The notes: generated from the sequence alone by a model not told the origin. A stretch of DNA of 56,106 bases from Planctomycetota bacterium (GCA_030612765.1 JAUWNG010000007.1:1-56106), one strand, 5' to 3'; numbered from the stretch's first letter, positions 44,801 to 53,199 are shown. A program made the numbers and translations.

Positions 44801-45733
44801 CAGCAGCCGATAGAGAAGAACGAAACTCTCTTTTCGACAACGCTCAAGATCAACGTCGGCCGAAAGGTCATTGGACGGACAGTTCAAGAAACCTTCGATG
44901 CACAAACGGAGAGCATCGAAAGCGCGTTCTTTCAGCCCCTCTCCGACACCGACACGGTATTCGCTACTGCCCTCAATCGCACGATGAATGAGGGGTTTCA
45001 GTCGTTCGGTTTCTTGGTACGCAGCCGGGCTGAAGAAAAGAAAGAATTTCAGGAATTCTTCAACGAGGGCGTCTCGCTCCGTAATCACGCGTTGACTTTG
45101 CCGGCCGGCCGGCCTTGCGTTTCGCCAAGCTTCCAGCAGTCCTGCAAGATCGCATTCAAGATAGGTTTGAAATCGGCGTTGCTGCGGGGAATGTTCACGA
45201 GGCACAAGCCGCCATAGCCCCCCGGTGGTGAGTATGCCGAAATCTAGTCGGCTCCGATCCAAGTACCATTCGATTTGCTGCGGCGGATACTCACGCTGAT
45301 TGTTGACCACCGAAGGCCGATTCAGCGGAATGTGCCATGCCTTTGCATCAGCAACCACTATGGGCGTTCGCCAGAAATCGGGTGACGTTCGTTCGACGGC
45401 TAACGCTGCATCGAGGGCTTCATCGTCCAAAAATAGAGCGTAGTCGGGCTTTCGGCTCTGAAGGAACGTTTGATAAATCAGCTTCCAGCCAAGCGTCTCG
45501 AACACTGGCTGGATAAATGCGTGTTCGAGCGGTGCTTCGGTTCCATATCGTTCGACGCGGCCGCGTTCGCGTTCCCAAAGCACTGCCAAGGCGTCAAGCG
45601 TGCTGCGTGCCTGTTCCCTCAATTCGTCCCACTCGGGCTCAAGCGGTAGCCTGTTCTCGAACCAATGATTAGAGAACAAACCACGGTTGAGAACGTGGGA
45701 AAGCGGTAGCAATTGTTGGTGAGCGCGTACCAT
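41897..45733 (-). CDS. Type IIG restriction-modification enzyme (Eco57I-like)
   Basis: A 1278-residue single-chain restriction and DNA-adenine methyltransferase. A PD-(D/E)xK nuclease is seen near residues 90-135 (LQSRKPDYALF, then IVVADAKAWHIPL). The Eco57I methylase core has AdoMet motif LDPAMGSGHFLIRACQW near residue 586, catalytic motif IV DAVIGNPPYDVL near 840, and typical YTPDHIVNYIVSHTLG and YGNSLVGG segments. The C-terminal 350 residues should recognise the target. The family cuts outside its site. No separate specificity subunit or methylase is nearby, and no BREX or DISARM genes are seen. Start ATG 45733. Two perfect palindromes lie about 230 bases upstream. Confidence 0.92.
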   Translation of the reverse strand: MVRAHQQLLPLSHVLNRGLFSNHWFENRLPLEPEWDELREQARSTLDALAVLWERERGRVERYGTEAPLEHAFIQPVFETLGWKLIYQTFLQSRKPDYALFLDDEALDAALAVERTSPDFWRTPIVVADAKAWHIPLNRPSVVNNQREYPPQQIEWYLDRSRLDFGILTTGGLWRLVPREHSPQQRRFQTYLECDLAGLLEAWRNARPAGRQSQRVITERDALVEEFLKFFLFFSPAAYQETERLKPLIHRAIEGSSEYRVGVGEGLKERAFDALRLCIEGFLNCPSNDLSADVDLERCRKESFVLLYRLLFIMYAEDRRLLPYRTNRTYTDNRSLGRHRDEIAGRLDRIRDDVEDDFSRESTDIWEDLRSLFDLVDGGHRRYGVPAYNGGLFAPEAHPFLKNKRMSDYYLARVIDQLGRAKDPMHMAAGLSRIDYRDLAIQHLGGIYEGLLELRPTLALDNMVVISKRVQGRLEERYLPESEPLPRGWKVTERRYRRGTIYLQTDKGERRASGSYYTPDHIVNYIVSHTLGPLCTAVSDQLKAEIGKEQGRLETTSGDSRSKHEARLEALRADFDDRILRLRVLDPAMGSGHFLIRACQWLAEEIATHPFTGDENAAGMAECESAVSYWKRRVVESCLYGVDMNGLAVELAKLALWLETVAGDEPLSFLNHHLHYGNSLVGGKIANTGVLPGEIELRANNFRQQVEEKMPALLGSLARISEIPSDTAEHIKDKDRLYSEFEKARKPYRLVGDLWCSAFCADSQITPEHYQRAVEELGRPRRFARLTEDEWFQRSLDAANKEFTRCFHWELEFPEVFFEGTVRRANPGFDAVIGNPPYDVLSERESGRDLAAFRAFIEHEPAYEPSRTGKNNLYKLFICQSLELLADKGYFGFITPMAILGDKITASIRQQIITVASFTGVDAFPQKDNPADRVFSEAKLSTAVYTLKRYTTDRQAFRVRVHSGRLIKENSPSYTLSTADIPLYDPVNFTIVSCSQADWDLATRIMRTGRMVRLSEIAEFFQGEVNETNERKRGNLIEDPDRGELVTRGASICLYVTRPASQGHDLNLDVERFLEGKAEDTKAFHHRYRRVCWQESSPQNNFRRVIAALVPQGEFCNHTINYLPEHTSRQPLEFVLGLLNSKLIDWYFRLGSTNAHVSHYQAGNLPCPQFDEGEPNAKVVDNVQRLIRSGKLEDAFQLLAADLNEAPFSPAIRIAIVEAVNRIIDVENSRGIIRRVDRSALDPHAQPYQDFIDRLLYAMAGLTDAEARGLESRLAEMM

Positions 45734-46402
45734 GCAGTCGGCATCCTCATTTACGATTCATTTTCATTTTCATTATGCCAGCCCCATCTTTTTTCAGGAA
45801 GGGCGGAAATTCCAAAAAATTCCAAGACAATTTCTTCCTCCAGAATATCCCTGAGGCGGTCCTGTGGCACCCATTTTTGCGCTCACATTCCAAAAACGCC
45901 TCTCGGGCGGAGTTTTGCGCGCGAGCGACGATTTTGGGGTCAATTCAACCCCGCGCCCACGGGTTGATCAACCTGGCGCTTCAGGTTGATCAACCTGAGG
46001 TTAAACTGTGCTTACGTCTAAAGCACAGTCGCATTGCGAAATGAATAGCCCTGGTTTCCAACGGTTTGAGAACATCGAAGGCCCTCGGCGAATCGACGTA
46101 ATAATTAAATGGCGAAATCGGAAATTTTTTCCAGTTAATTCAGACCGAAAAATCGACCTTAACCTGAATAACACCTTATGCTTGCGGCGACAACGCAAAA
46201 AACTTTTGCAATCACCCCTCCTGCGAGGTATGCGCGACGAGGTCATTCTACCAGCCGGAAACGCCTGGAAAAAGGCTGTTTTCTGGCCGCCGGTATTTTC
46301 GCACTTTTTTGCAAGGGGCTATGGCGGGTGCAAAAACCGCTTTTCACGCCCAAAACCCACCCTACTCGGATTACATCAGCGTCAGCAGGGCGGCGGCGCC
46401 GA
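45734..46402. other. Intergenic, AT-richer, upstream of the R-M gene
   Basis: It holds the twin palindromes at 45962-45997. On the minus strand a frame starting GTG reads MPQDRLRDILEEEIVLEFFG, ISALPEKRWGWHNENENES and stops just before the R-M gene; it may be a leader or remnant but has no recognised domain. No other gene seen. Confidence 0.45.
45962..45997. promoter_or_regulatory. Twin perfect palindromes, candidate operator
   Basis: GGTTGATCAACC occurs at 45962-45973 and again, extended to a 16-bp perfect palindrome CAGGTTGATCAACCTG, at 45982-45997. Their centres are 22 bases apart, two helical turns, which is what a pair of dimers bound to one face would need. A related AACCTGAGGTT follows. 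It lies between the start of the type IIG gene (minus, 230 bases away) and the his operon end. Confidence 0.6.
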
Positions 46403-47053
46403 TCATGGGGATGGAGTGTCCGGCCCACCGTCGTACCTCCGACGCCGGCGCAATTCCTCGGCTACCTCGCCAAGTTCGACGTTCTCGCCCCGCAGAAGAA
46501 CGAAAAGGTGATACAGCACGTCGGCGGCCTCTTCGATGGTGCGTGTTTTGCCCTCGTGCCGGGCTGCACGCACCAATTCTTCCGACTCCTCGAGCACTTT
46601 CGCGCCGTAGGCGTCGAGGCCTCGATCCAGCAGCCGCTTCGTGTAGGAGCCGGCCGGTCCGTTTTCCGAACGCTCGCGGATAGTCTCGATCAGCTCTCCG
46701 AGCGTTTCCGGGGCGAGTTCCTCGGCGTCGAAGCAGGAGCGGCTGCCCGTGTGGCAGGTCGGGCCGGCGGGAATCGCGCGGACCAGTATCGCGTCGCCGT
46801 CGCAGTCTACGTCAAGCGACGCCAATCGCAGGGTATTGCCCGAGGTTTCGCCTTTCCGCCAAAGGCGTTTTTTCGAGCGGCTGTAAAACGTGACGTATCC
46901 CGATTGCCGCGTTTCTCGCAGCGACTCCTCGTTCATATAGCCGAGCATGAGTACCCGCGCGGTGTGGGCGTCCTGGATTACGGCTGGCAACAGGCCATCC
47001 GGGTTCTTCCGCCAATCGAGCGCGGCGAGTTTTAGTTCGGTCATTTCGGTCAT
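46403..47053 (-). CDS. hisIE: Phosphoribosyl-AMP cyclohydrolase / phosphoribosyl-ATP pyrophosphatase
   Basis: Bifunctional HisIE, the second and third steps of histidine synthesis. Residues about 1-110 are HisI, with WRKGETSGN, DCDGDAILV and the metal-binding GPTCHTGSRSCF. Residues about 120-210 are HisE, with LLDRGLDAYGAKVLEESEEL and ADVLYHLFVLLRG. It is the last gene of the his cluster, in ATGA overlap with hisA-hisF if started at 47053; ATG 47059 is an alternative. Fusion of I and E is common. Confidence 0.93.
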   Translation of the reverse strand: MTEMTELKLAALDWRKNPDGLLPAVIQDAHTARVLMLGYMNEESLRETRQSGYVTFYSRSKKRLWRKGETSGNTLRLASLDVDCDGDAILVRAIPAGPTCHTGSRSCFDAEELAPETLGELIETIRERSENGPAGSYTKRLLDRGLDAYGAKVLEESEELVRAARHEGKTRTIEEAADVLYHLFVLLRGENVELGEVAEELRRRRRYDGGPDTPSP

Positions 47054-48585
47054 GGGCATGGGCGAATCGGAATCTGGGCGCTGCGAAGCGCGGCTTTAAC
47101 GTCGGAAATGGACAAGACGCCGAAGTGGAAAACGCCGGCGGCCAACACCGCGTCGGCCCCGCCGACGCGCACGGCGTCGACAAAACTCTCCGGCGATCCG
47201 CCGCCTCCCGAGGCAATTATCGGCACGGACACTTTTTCCTTGATCCGGGCGAGCAAGTCCGTGTCGAATCCAGCCGCCGTGCCGTCCCGGTCGTGGGAAG
47301 TCACCAGCAGTTCTCCGGCCCCGAGCCGTTCGGCCCGTTCGGCCCAGGCGACCGCGTCGATATTCGCGGCGTCCCGGCCCCCTCGGGTCAGCACGGTCCA
47401 GCCGCCGCCGTGCCGTCGGGTCCGTCGGGCGTCGATGGCGCAGACGGTGTTGGCGACGCCGAGTTGTTGCGACATTTCCTCGAGCAGCGTCGGGTCGGCG
47501 ACGGCCGCCGAATTGACGGCCACCTTGTCGGCCCCCGCCTCGAGCAACCGCCGCGCGTCGGCGACGCTGCATACCCCGCCGCCGATGGTGAACGGGATGT
47601 TCACGGCGTCCGCCACTCGGGAGGCCAATTCGACCGCGGTCCGCCGGCCGTCGGAGGTGGCCGTGATGTCGAGGAAAACCAACTCGTCGGCCCCTTCGTC
47701 GCAGTATCGCCGGGCTAGTTCGACCGGATCGCCGGCGTCCCGCAGATTCTGAAAATTCGTACCCTTCACCACGCGCCCTTGGGCAACGTCCAGACAGGGA
47801 ATGACGCGAACCGCCAGGCCGCTTTGTTTTTCTTCTTGTGGAACGACCGCCGATTCGATCTCCTTTCGCGTGCAAGCATGGACCAAAGAGGCGAACGTAG
47901 CGGAGTTCTCCAACAGCGCTCGGCCGACGACCACGGAGTCGCAGCCGGCTTCTTCCAGCGCGAGAATGTCCGTGGCGTCGCGGACGCCGCCGCTGGCCGT
48001 GATCCGCAGTCTTGGGAAACGCCGTTTCCAATCGGCGTAGAGTGCGACGTTTGGCCCCGAGGCCATGCCGTCGCGTGAAATGTCGGTTGCCAGAACTTGC
48101 CGGATGCCGAGCCGTTCGACCAACCGCGCGGCGTCCCATAATCCGCTTCCGCTGTCCTTTCGCCAGCCGAGGATTTTCACTTTCTCGCCGTCCACGTCGA
48201 GTGCGGCGACGATGCTTTGCGGGCCGAACAGGGCGACGGCCGCCCGTGCCGCGTCGGGATCGGTGAAGAGCATGGTGCCGACGACCACGGCCGTCGCGCC
48301 CGCCTCCAGGTGGCGCCGGACGGACGGCAGATCGCGGATTCCGCCGCCCACCTGCACGTCGACGATTCGAGAGAGCCGGGAAACCAATTGCAGAAATCGG
48401 CGATCCTCGCCGCCGTCCTTGGCCGCCGAAAGGTTTACAAAATGCAGTCTGTCGGCCCCCGAGCGGCGGTAATCCTCGGCGACGCGGAGCGGGTCGTCGC
48501 CGAAGACCGTGACCCGCGAGAAATCGCCCCGGGCCAGTCTCACGACTTTTCCATCCAATACGTCGATGGCGGGAATTACTTGCAT
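47050..48585 (-). CDS. hisAF: HisA-HisF fusion protein
   Basis: One uninterrupted 511-residue frame holds both barrels of histidine synthesis. Residues 1-245 are HisA, ProFAR isomerase (MQVIPAIDVLDGKVVRLARG with Asp8, GGIRDLPS, GTMLFTDP, VAALDVDGEKV, RITASGGVRD). About 20 residues of linker (KEIESAVVPQEEKQSGLA) lead to HisF, the imidazole-glycerol-phosphate synthase cyclase (VRVIPCLDVAQGRVVKGTNF with the catalytic Asp, VFLDITAT, FTIGGGVCS, VCAIDARR with the second Asp, IIASGGGGSPESF). No ATG, GTG or TTG occurs in the linker, so HisF has no separate start. It overlaps hisB by 10 bases and hisIE by 4. hisH, the usual glutaminase partner of HisF, is not in the cluster. Confidence 0.9.
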   Translation of the reverse strand: MQVIPAIDVLDGKVVRLARGDFSRVTVFGDDPLRVAEDYRRSGADRLHFVNLSAAKDGGEDRRFLQLVSRLSRIVDVQVGGGIRDLPSVRRHLEAGATAVVVGTMLFTDPDAARAAVALFGPQSIVAALDVDGEKVKILGWRKDSGSGLWDAARLVERLGIRQVLATDISRDGMASGPNVALYADWKRRFPRLRITASGGVRDATDILALEEAGCDSVVVGRALLENSATFASLVHACTRKEIESAVVPQEEKQSGLAVRVIPCLDVAQGRVVKGTNFQNLRDAGDPVELARRYCDEGADELVFLDITATSDGRRTAVELASRVADAVNIPFTIGGGVCSVADARRLLEAGADKVAVNSAAVADPTLLEEMSQQLGVANTVCAIDARRTRRHGGGWTVLTRGGRDAANIDAVAWAERAERLGAGELLVTSHDRDGTAAGFDTDLLARIKEKVSVPIIASGGGGSPESFVDAVRVGGADAVLAAGVFHFGVLSISDVKAALRSAQIPIRPCP

Positions 48586-49619
48586 AGCGAACCTTTGCTC
48601 GATGGAACGTCCCGTTCGTGCGGACAGTGACGGAACGCCTGACGCAGGCAGCGCCCCAACCCCTTGAAAAGCGCCTCGATTTTGTGATGTTCGTTCGTCC
48701 CGCGGCGAACGCTCAGATGCAGGCCGCAACGGAGCGTTCGCGCGAAGGACTCGAAGAAATGGCGGACCAGTTCCGTGGGAAATTTCCCCACGTACTCGCG
48801 GCTGAACTCGCCGTCGAATATCAGGCACGGCCGGCCCGAGAGGTCCACGGCCACCTCGACCAACGCCTCGTCCATCGGCAGCAGGAATCCGTAACGTTCG
48901 ATACCCCGGCGGTCGCCGAGCGCCTCGTCCAGCGCGCCGCCCAGGGTTAGCCCGACGTCTTCGACGCTGTGGTGCTCGTCGACCGACAAGTCTCCGTCGC
49001 AACGGAGCGTCAGATCGACCAGCGAGTGCTTCGCCCAAAGCTCCAACATGTGGTCGAAGAAGCCGATGCCGGTCGATATTTCCGCGCGGCCGGCGCCGTC
49101 GATGTTCAGAAACACCGAGACGTCCGTCTCGCGGGTCTTTCGCCGCATGGAAGCGAAGCGGGGGAACCGCCCGTTGGTGGCCGTCCGCACGAAACGGACG
49201 CCGACGTTTCGGGCGAAATCCTCGTCGCCGCGCCGGTCTCCGATCATCAGGGAAGAATCCAAATCGACGGCCGCCCGCCGCAGATATTCGTCCACCAGCC
49301 CGGTGCGCGGTTTGCGGCACGCACATCCGTCTTCGGGAAAGTGTGGGCATAAGAACACTTCCGAAAACTCGATGCCTTGCTCCTTGAGTCGGCCGAGGAA
49401 CTCCGCCTGCGGGGTCTCGAACGATTCGCGGGGGAACGACGGCGTACCGAGTCCGTCCTGGTTGCTGACCATCACCAGCTCGTAACCTCGGGCCTTCAGG
49501 GCGGCAAGCCCCTCGAACACACCCGGCAAAACGCGCAGTTTCGCCAGGCTGTCGATCTGCTCGGTTTCCGGCGGTTCCCAGAGCAGCGTGCCGTCTCTAT
49601 CAATCAGTGCGACGTTCAT
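48576..49619 (-). CDS. hisB: Bifunctional histidinol-phosphatase / IGP dehydratase
   Basis: A 347-residue bifunctional HisB of the enterobacterial type. Residues 1-165 are a HAD phosphatase (VALIDRDGTLLWEP with the catalytic DxD, and the zinc loop CPHFPEDGCACRKPRTGL). Residues 168-347 are imidazole-glycerol-phosphate dehydratase with metal-binding VDEHHSVEDVGLTLG, RHFFESFARTL and GTNEHHKIEALFKG. Two-domain HisB is best known from gammaproteobacteria and is not the usual planctomycete form as far as I know. Start ATG 49619 overlaps the hisC stop by 4 bases. Confidence 0.94.
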   Translation of the reverse strand: MNVALIDRDGTLLWEPPETEQIDSLAKLRVLPGVFEGLAALKARGYELVMVSNQDGLGTPSFPRESFETPQAEFLGRLKEQGIEFSEVFLCPHFPEDGCACRKPRTGLVDEYLRRAAVDLDSSLMIGDRRGDEDFARNVGVRFVRTATNGRFPRFASMRRKTRETDVSVFLNIDGAGRAEISTGIGFFDHMLELWAKHSLVDLTLRCDGDLSVDEHHSVEDVGLTLGGALDEALGDRRGIERYGFLLPMDEALVEVAVDLSGRPCLIFDGEFSREYVGKFPTELVRHFFESFARTLRCGLHLSVRRGTNEHHKIEALFKGLGRCLRQAFRHCPHERDVPSSKGSLCK

Positions 49620-50677
49620 GGCAGAAGTTTAGTTATCGAGGAAAGGAATAATTCGTTGTGTTCGGGCGTTCCCACGGAAACTCGCAGCAAGTCCTCCATT
49701 TTCGGCACGTTCGGAAATCGGCGGACCACGATCCGATAATTTTCGACGAGGCTTTCATGCAGCGTTTGGGCGGAAACGCCTTTCGGCGGCCGCAGGAGAA
49801 AGAAATTCGCCCGGCCGGGAAAAACCGAACATCCCAGCCGCTCGCATCCTCCGGCGAGAACTTTCCGCGCGGCAATCAGCTCGCACACGTTTCTTTCCAT
49901 CGCGTCGCGTCGGCGCCAAAGGTCCAACCCCGTCGCCTGCGTAAGCACGTTCACGTTGTACGGCGGTTTCATTCGCAGCAGGATATCGATTATCCGCTCA
50001 TCAGCGACGCAGTATCCCAGCCTTATGCCGGCCGCGGCGAAGGCCTTGCTGAAGGTCCGCAACACGACGACGTTCTCCGCGCCGCGACGGACCAGCTCGA
50101 TCGACGAGGGGACGCCCTCCGCGTCGGCGAACTCGCCGTAAGCCTCGTCGACGACGATCAAGCCGGAGAAAGCGGCCGATAGCCGTTCGATCGATTCCCG
50201 CGGGACGACGGTTCCCGTCGGGTTGTTGGGCGAGCAGAGGAACAGGAGGTCCGCGTTGTCCAGGACGGCGCGGAGCGCGTTTTCATCGACGCTGAAATCG
50301 GCCCGCAGCCGCGCGACGACGAAATCCACTCCGGCCGAGTCCGCCGCGATGCGATACATGCCGTATGAAGGCGTCGGGGCCGCCGTTTTTCGGCCCGAGC
50401 GCACGAAACATCGCACGAGCAGGTCGATCAGTTCGTCCGAACCGTTGGCCATCATCAGGTTCCCTCGCCGCACGCCGTAATACTCGGCCACCGCGTCTCG
50501 CAGGGCGTCGGCCGTTGGGTCGGGATAGCGGTTCAGCGGCGGCAGCGCGGCCGGCACGGCAGCATACGCGAGCGGCGATTCGTTGGCGTCCATGAAAATC
50601 CACCCCTCGCCCTTCCGCAGCGAACGGGCGGACTGGTAAGCCTGTAACGAGGCGACGTTGAGTGGAAGTGGATTCAT
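49616..50677 (-). CDS. hisC: Histidinol-phosphate aminotransferase
   Basis: A 353-residue class I/II PLP aminotransferase that makes histidinol phosphate with glutamate. Seen are FMDANESPLA near the start, LNRYPDPTADALRDAVAEYY, GNLMMANGSDELIDLLVRCF, LLFLCSPNNPTGTVVPRESI, IVVDEAYGEF, and the PLP lysine in LRTFSKAFAAAGIRLGYC. Start ATG 50677 overlaps the hisD stop as ATGA. Confidence 0.95.
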   Translation of the reverse strand: MNPLPLNVASLQAYQSARSLRKGEGWIFMDANESPLAYAAVPAALPPLNRYPDPTADALRDAVAEYYGVRRGNLMMANGSDELIDLLVRCFVRSGRKTAAPTPSYGMYRIAADSAGVDFVVARLRADFSVDENALRAVLDNADLLFLCSPNNPTGTVVPRESIERLSAAFSGLIVVDEAYGEFADAEGVPSSIELVRRGAENVVVLRTFSKAFAAAGIRLGYCVADERIIDILLRMKPPYNVNVLTQATGLDLWRRRDAMERNVCELIAARKVLAGGCERLGCSVFPGRANFFLLRPPKGVSAQTLHESLVENYRIVVRRFPNVPKMEDLLRVSVGTPEHNELFLSSITKLLP

Positions 50678-51972
50678 GGGAACAATGAAAAGCGTAGTTC
50701 GACGGCGCGAGCGTGGGCCTCCAGCCCCTCGGCACGCGCCAGGACAACCGTAGCGTCGGCGAGCGATCTTAGTCCATCGCGGGTGAGACGCTGGACGGTA
50801 ATGTCTTTTTGGAAAGTCCGCACGCTCACGCCCCCTTGCACCCGCGCCGTCCCCGAGGTGGGCAGCACATGGTTCGTTCCCGAGCAATAGTCGCCGGCGG
50901 CCTCGGGCGAATACGGCCCCAGGAAAACGCTGCCCGCGTTGTATATTTGGGCCAAAACCTCCTCGGGGCGCTCCGTCTGAATGCCGAGGTGTTCGGGGGC
51001 GTAGTGGTTCGCAAGCTCCACGGCGTCGGCGAGCGATTCGACCAGTACCACGACGCTTTCGACCAGCGCGGCGGCGGCAATCTCCAGACGCGACAGGGCG
51101 GCGATCTGCTCGGCGAGTTGGCGCTCCACGGCGGCCGGCAGTTCGGCGCTCGTGGCGAGCAAGACGACCTGCGATTGCGGATCGTGTTCCGCTTGGGAAA
51201 GCATATCCGCCGCCACGAGCGACGGAGTGGCCGTGCCGTCGGCGATGAGCAACAGTTCCGAAGGACCGGCGAGCATGTCGATGGCCGCGCCTTGCGGATC
51301 GATGCTTACCTCCGCCTTCGCGGCGCCGACGTAGACGTTTCCGGGTCCGGCGATTTTCGCCACCTTCGTCACGCTCTCCGTTCCGTAGGCGAGGGCCGCG
51401 ATGGCCTGCGCCCCGCCGACCGCGTGGATTTCCTCGATACCCAACAGCGCGCAGGCGGCCAGGACCGGCCCGGCGATTTTGCCGTCTTTGTCCGGCGGCG
51501 TGCATAGCACGATTCGATCCACTCCCGCAAGCACGGCGGGAATGCCGAGCATCAACACGGAGGAGACCAGCGGCGCGGTGCCGCCGGGCACGTACAGGCC
51601 GGCGCTGGGCACCGCCCGGCGCTCGCTCCAACAGAGGACGCCCGGCCGCGTTTCCACCGATTTCGCGGCGTCGGCAACGTCCTTTTCGTGGAACCGCTTG
51701 ATGTTTTCCGCGGCGAATTCCACGGCCGCTCGTAAATCATTCGGCAGAGACCGCAAAGCCCCTCGCACGTCGTCGGCGTCCACGCGGATCGAGGGAAACT
51801 CGACGCCGTCAAATTGTCGGGTGAAGCGCAGCAGCGCCCGATCTCCCTCGCGGCGCACGGCGTCGATGATCGCTCGTGCCTGCTGTCTGTAGGGGGTCCA
51901 ATCCAACGTCGGCCGCCGCAGCGCCGCGAGAATCTCTTCCTTGCTCGACGATGAAAACGAAAGTGTGCGCAT
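50674..51972 (-). CDS. hisD: Histidinol dehydrogenase
   Basis: A 432-residue zinc enzyme that oxidises histidinol to histidine with two NAD. Motifs are SAGLYVPGGTAPLVSSVLML, EEIHAVGGAQAIAALAYGTE, KIAGPGNVYVGAAKAEV, DMLAGPSELLLIAD, SQAEHDPQSQ with the metal-binding Gln and His, and ANHYAPEHL. It starts at ATG 51972, five bases after the hisG stop. Confidence 0.95.
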   Translation of the reverse strand: MRTLSFSSSSKEEILAALRRPTLDWTPYRQQARAIIDAVRREGDRALLRFTRQFDGVEFPSIRVDADDVRGALRSLPNDLRAAVEFAAENIKRFHEKDVADAAKSVETRPGVLCWSERRAVPSAGLYVPGGTAPLVSSVLMLGIPAVLAGVDRIVLCTPPDKDGKIAGPVLAACALLGIEEIHAVGGAQAIAALAYGTESVTKVAKIAGPGNVYVGAAKAEVSIDPQGAAIDMLAGPSELLLIADGTATPSLVAADMLSQAEHDPQSQVVLLATSAELPAAVERQLAEQIAALSRLEIAAAALVESVVVLVESLADAVELANHYAPEHLGIQTERPEEVLAQIYNAGSVFLGPYSPEAAGDYCSGTNHVLPTSGTARVQGGVSVRTFQKDITVQRLTRDGLRSLADATVVLARAEGLEAHARAVELRFSLFP

Positions 51973-51977
51973 GGGGG

Positions 51978-52844
51978 TTATCGCATGAATTTTTCGACCG
52001 GCGTGACCAAGATGTCCGAGGCCCCGCTGTCGCGGAGCTTCTCGACGACTTCCCAAAACGTTTCTTCGAGGACCATCGCGTGGACGGCGATAAAGCCCGG
52101 ATCGGCCAACGGCACGATCGTCGGACTCTTGCAGCCGGGCAGCAGCTTTTTGATCGGTTCCACGGCGTCCGCGGGGGCGTTGAACATGACGTAGCGGTAT
52201 TTTCGGGCCTCCTGCACCGCTTGCGCCCGCAGCAAGAGACGTTGGATTAGTTCCCGGCTTTCCGGCGGCGGGTCTTGCCGTCCGAAAAGAACCGCCCGGC
52301 AGCGGGCGACCGTTTCCAGTATGGTCAGGCCGTGCGTGCGCAGCGTGCTTCCGGTGGAAACGAGGTCGCAGATGGCGTCGGCTACCTTCAACGCGGGCGC
52401 GATCTCCACGCACCCGCCAAGCACGACGATCTCCGCCTCGACGCGCCGCTTCAGGAGAAAACGCCGGAGCGTCTTCGGATACGAAGTGGCGATTCGCTTG
52501 CCGTTTAAGTCCTCGACTGACTCGTATCCACCCCGCTCCGGCACGGCCAGACAGAGCGAACAGAAACCGAAATCCAGCGGCAACAGTCTCTCGACGCGGA
52601 CCATCCGTTCGTCCAATACGTTGCTGCCGACGATTCCCAAGTCGGCCACTCCGTCCTGTACGTACTCCGGGATGTCGTCGTCCCGGAGGAAAAGGACGTC
52701 GATCGGCATGTCCCGGCAAGGGGCAAAAAGACGGTCCTGGTAGGTCTCGAACCGTAGGCCCATTTGCCCGAGCAGCGAGATTGACTCCTCGGACAAACGG
52801 CCGGATTTCTGGATGGCGATTCTGATCTTTCCGTTGGATTGCAT
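51978..52844 (-). CDS. hisG: ATP phosphoribosyltransferase, long form
   Basis: A 288-residue HisG, the first enzyme of histidine synthesis, making phosphoribosyl-ATP from ATP and PRPP. N-terminal KIRIAIQKSGRLSEESISLL, DIPEYVQDGVADLGIVGSNV, GKRIATSYPKTLRRFL, the PRPP loop DLVSTGSTLRTHGLTI, and a C-terminal ACT-like regulatory domain (KKLLPGCKSPTIVPLADPGF) that marks the long, self-contained form needing no HisZ. Start ATG 52844, 34 bases after the yerC-like gene. Confidence 0.95.
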   Translation of the reverse strand: MQSNGKIRIAIQKSGRLSEESISLLGQMGLRFETYQDRLFAPCRDMPIDVLFLRDDDIPEYVQDGVADLGIVGSNVLDERMVRVERLLPLDFGFCSLCLAVPERGGYESVEDLNGKRIATSYPKTLRRFLLKRRVEAEIVVLGGCVEIAPALKVADAICDLVSTGSTLRTHGLTILETVARCRAVLFGRQDPPPESRELIQRLLLRAQAVQEARKYRYVMFNAPADAVEPIKKLLPGCKSPTIVPLADPGFIAVHAMVLEETFWEVVEKLRDSGASDILVTPVEKFMR

Positions 52845-52878
52845 GGCGTGGGTGTGGGGAAATTGGTTGAAACGTGTT

Positions 52879-53199
52879 TCACTTGACTTTGGAAGCGTCA
52901 GATTCCATCAGCAGGCAGCGGTATCCCCCTTCGCCCTCCCTGAGGAAGCGGGCGACTCTGGTCACGGTCGTGGTGCTCGCGCCGGTCAGTTCGGCGATTT
53001 CCCGGTAGGTCTTTCCCGCCGCGAGCAGACGAGCGACCTCCAACCGCTCGCTCCAGGCCTGAAGCTCGGTCAAGGTGCCGATGTCGCGGAGAAAATCGGC
53101 CACTTCGCCGGTGGTTTGGCAGGCGGCCAACGCCCGGCAAAGAGCTTTAAAGGCGGGGTTTTTTCGCCAGGTTTTCTCGGTGAATTCCCTTGCCGCCAT
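52879..53199 (-). CDS. YerC/YecD-type TrpR-family regulator
   Basis: A 106-residue DNA-binding protein of the TrpR superfamily (YerC/YecD type). Helices KNPAFKALCRALAACQTTGE and VADFLRDIGTLTELQAWSER lead to an HTH, LAAGKTYREIAELTGASTTT, VTRVARFLREGEGGYR. Relatives in Gram-positive bacteria have been linked to control of histidine genes. As the first gene of this operon it is likely an autorepressor that senses histidine, though its C-terminal tail is not enough to prove ligand. A good promoter lies upstream. Confidence 0.88.
   Translation of the reverse strand: MAAREFTEKTWRKNPAFKALCRALAACQTTGEVADFLRDIGTLTELQAWSERLEVARLLAAGKTYREIAELTGASTTTVTRVARFLREGEGGYRCLLMESDASKVK

Noticed and set aside
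41897-45733. BREX PglX or DISARM methylase
   Set aside because: It carries its own PD-(D/E)xK nuclease and has no brx, pgl or drm genes around it, so type IIG fits better.
46001-46246. Open frame of 81 codons upstream of hisIE
   Set aside because: No domain, poor start and Arg/Ser-rich composition; it also crosses the candidate operator region.
47096-48139. Open frame of 347 codons on the minus strand within the his genes
   Set aside because: It is a shifted frame of the hisA-hisF gene with Arg-rich composition.
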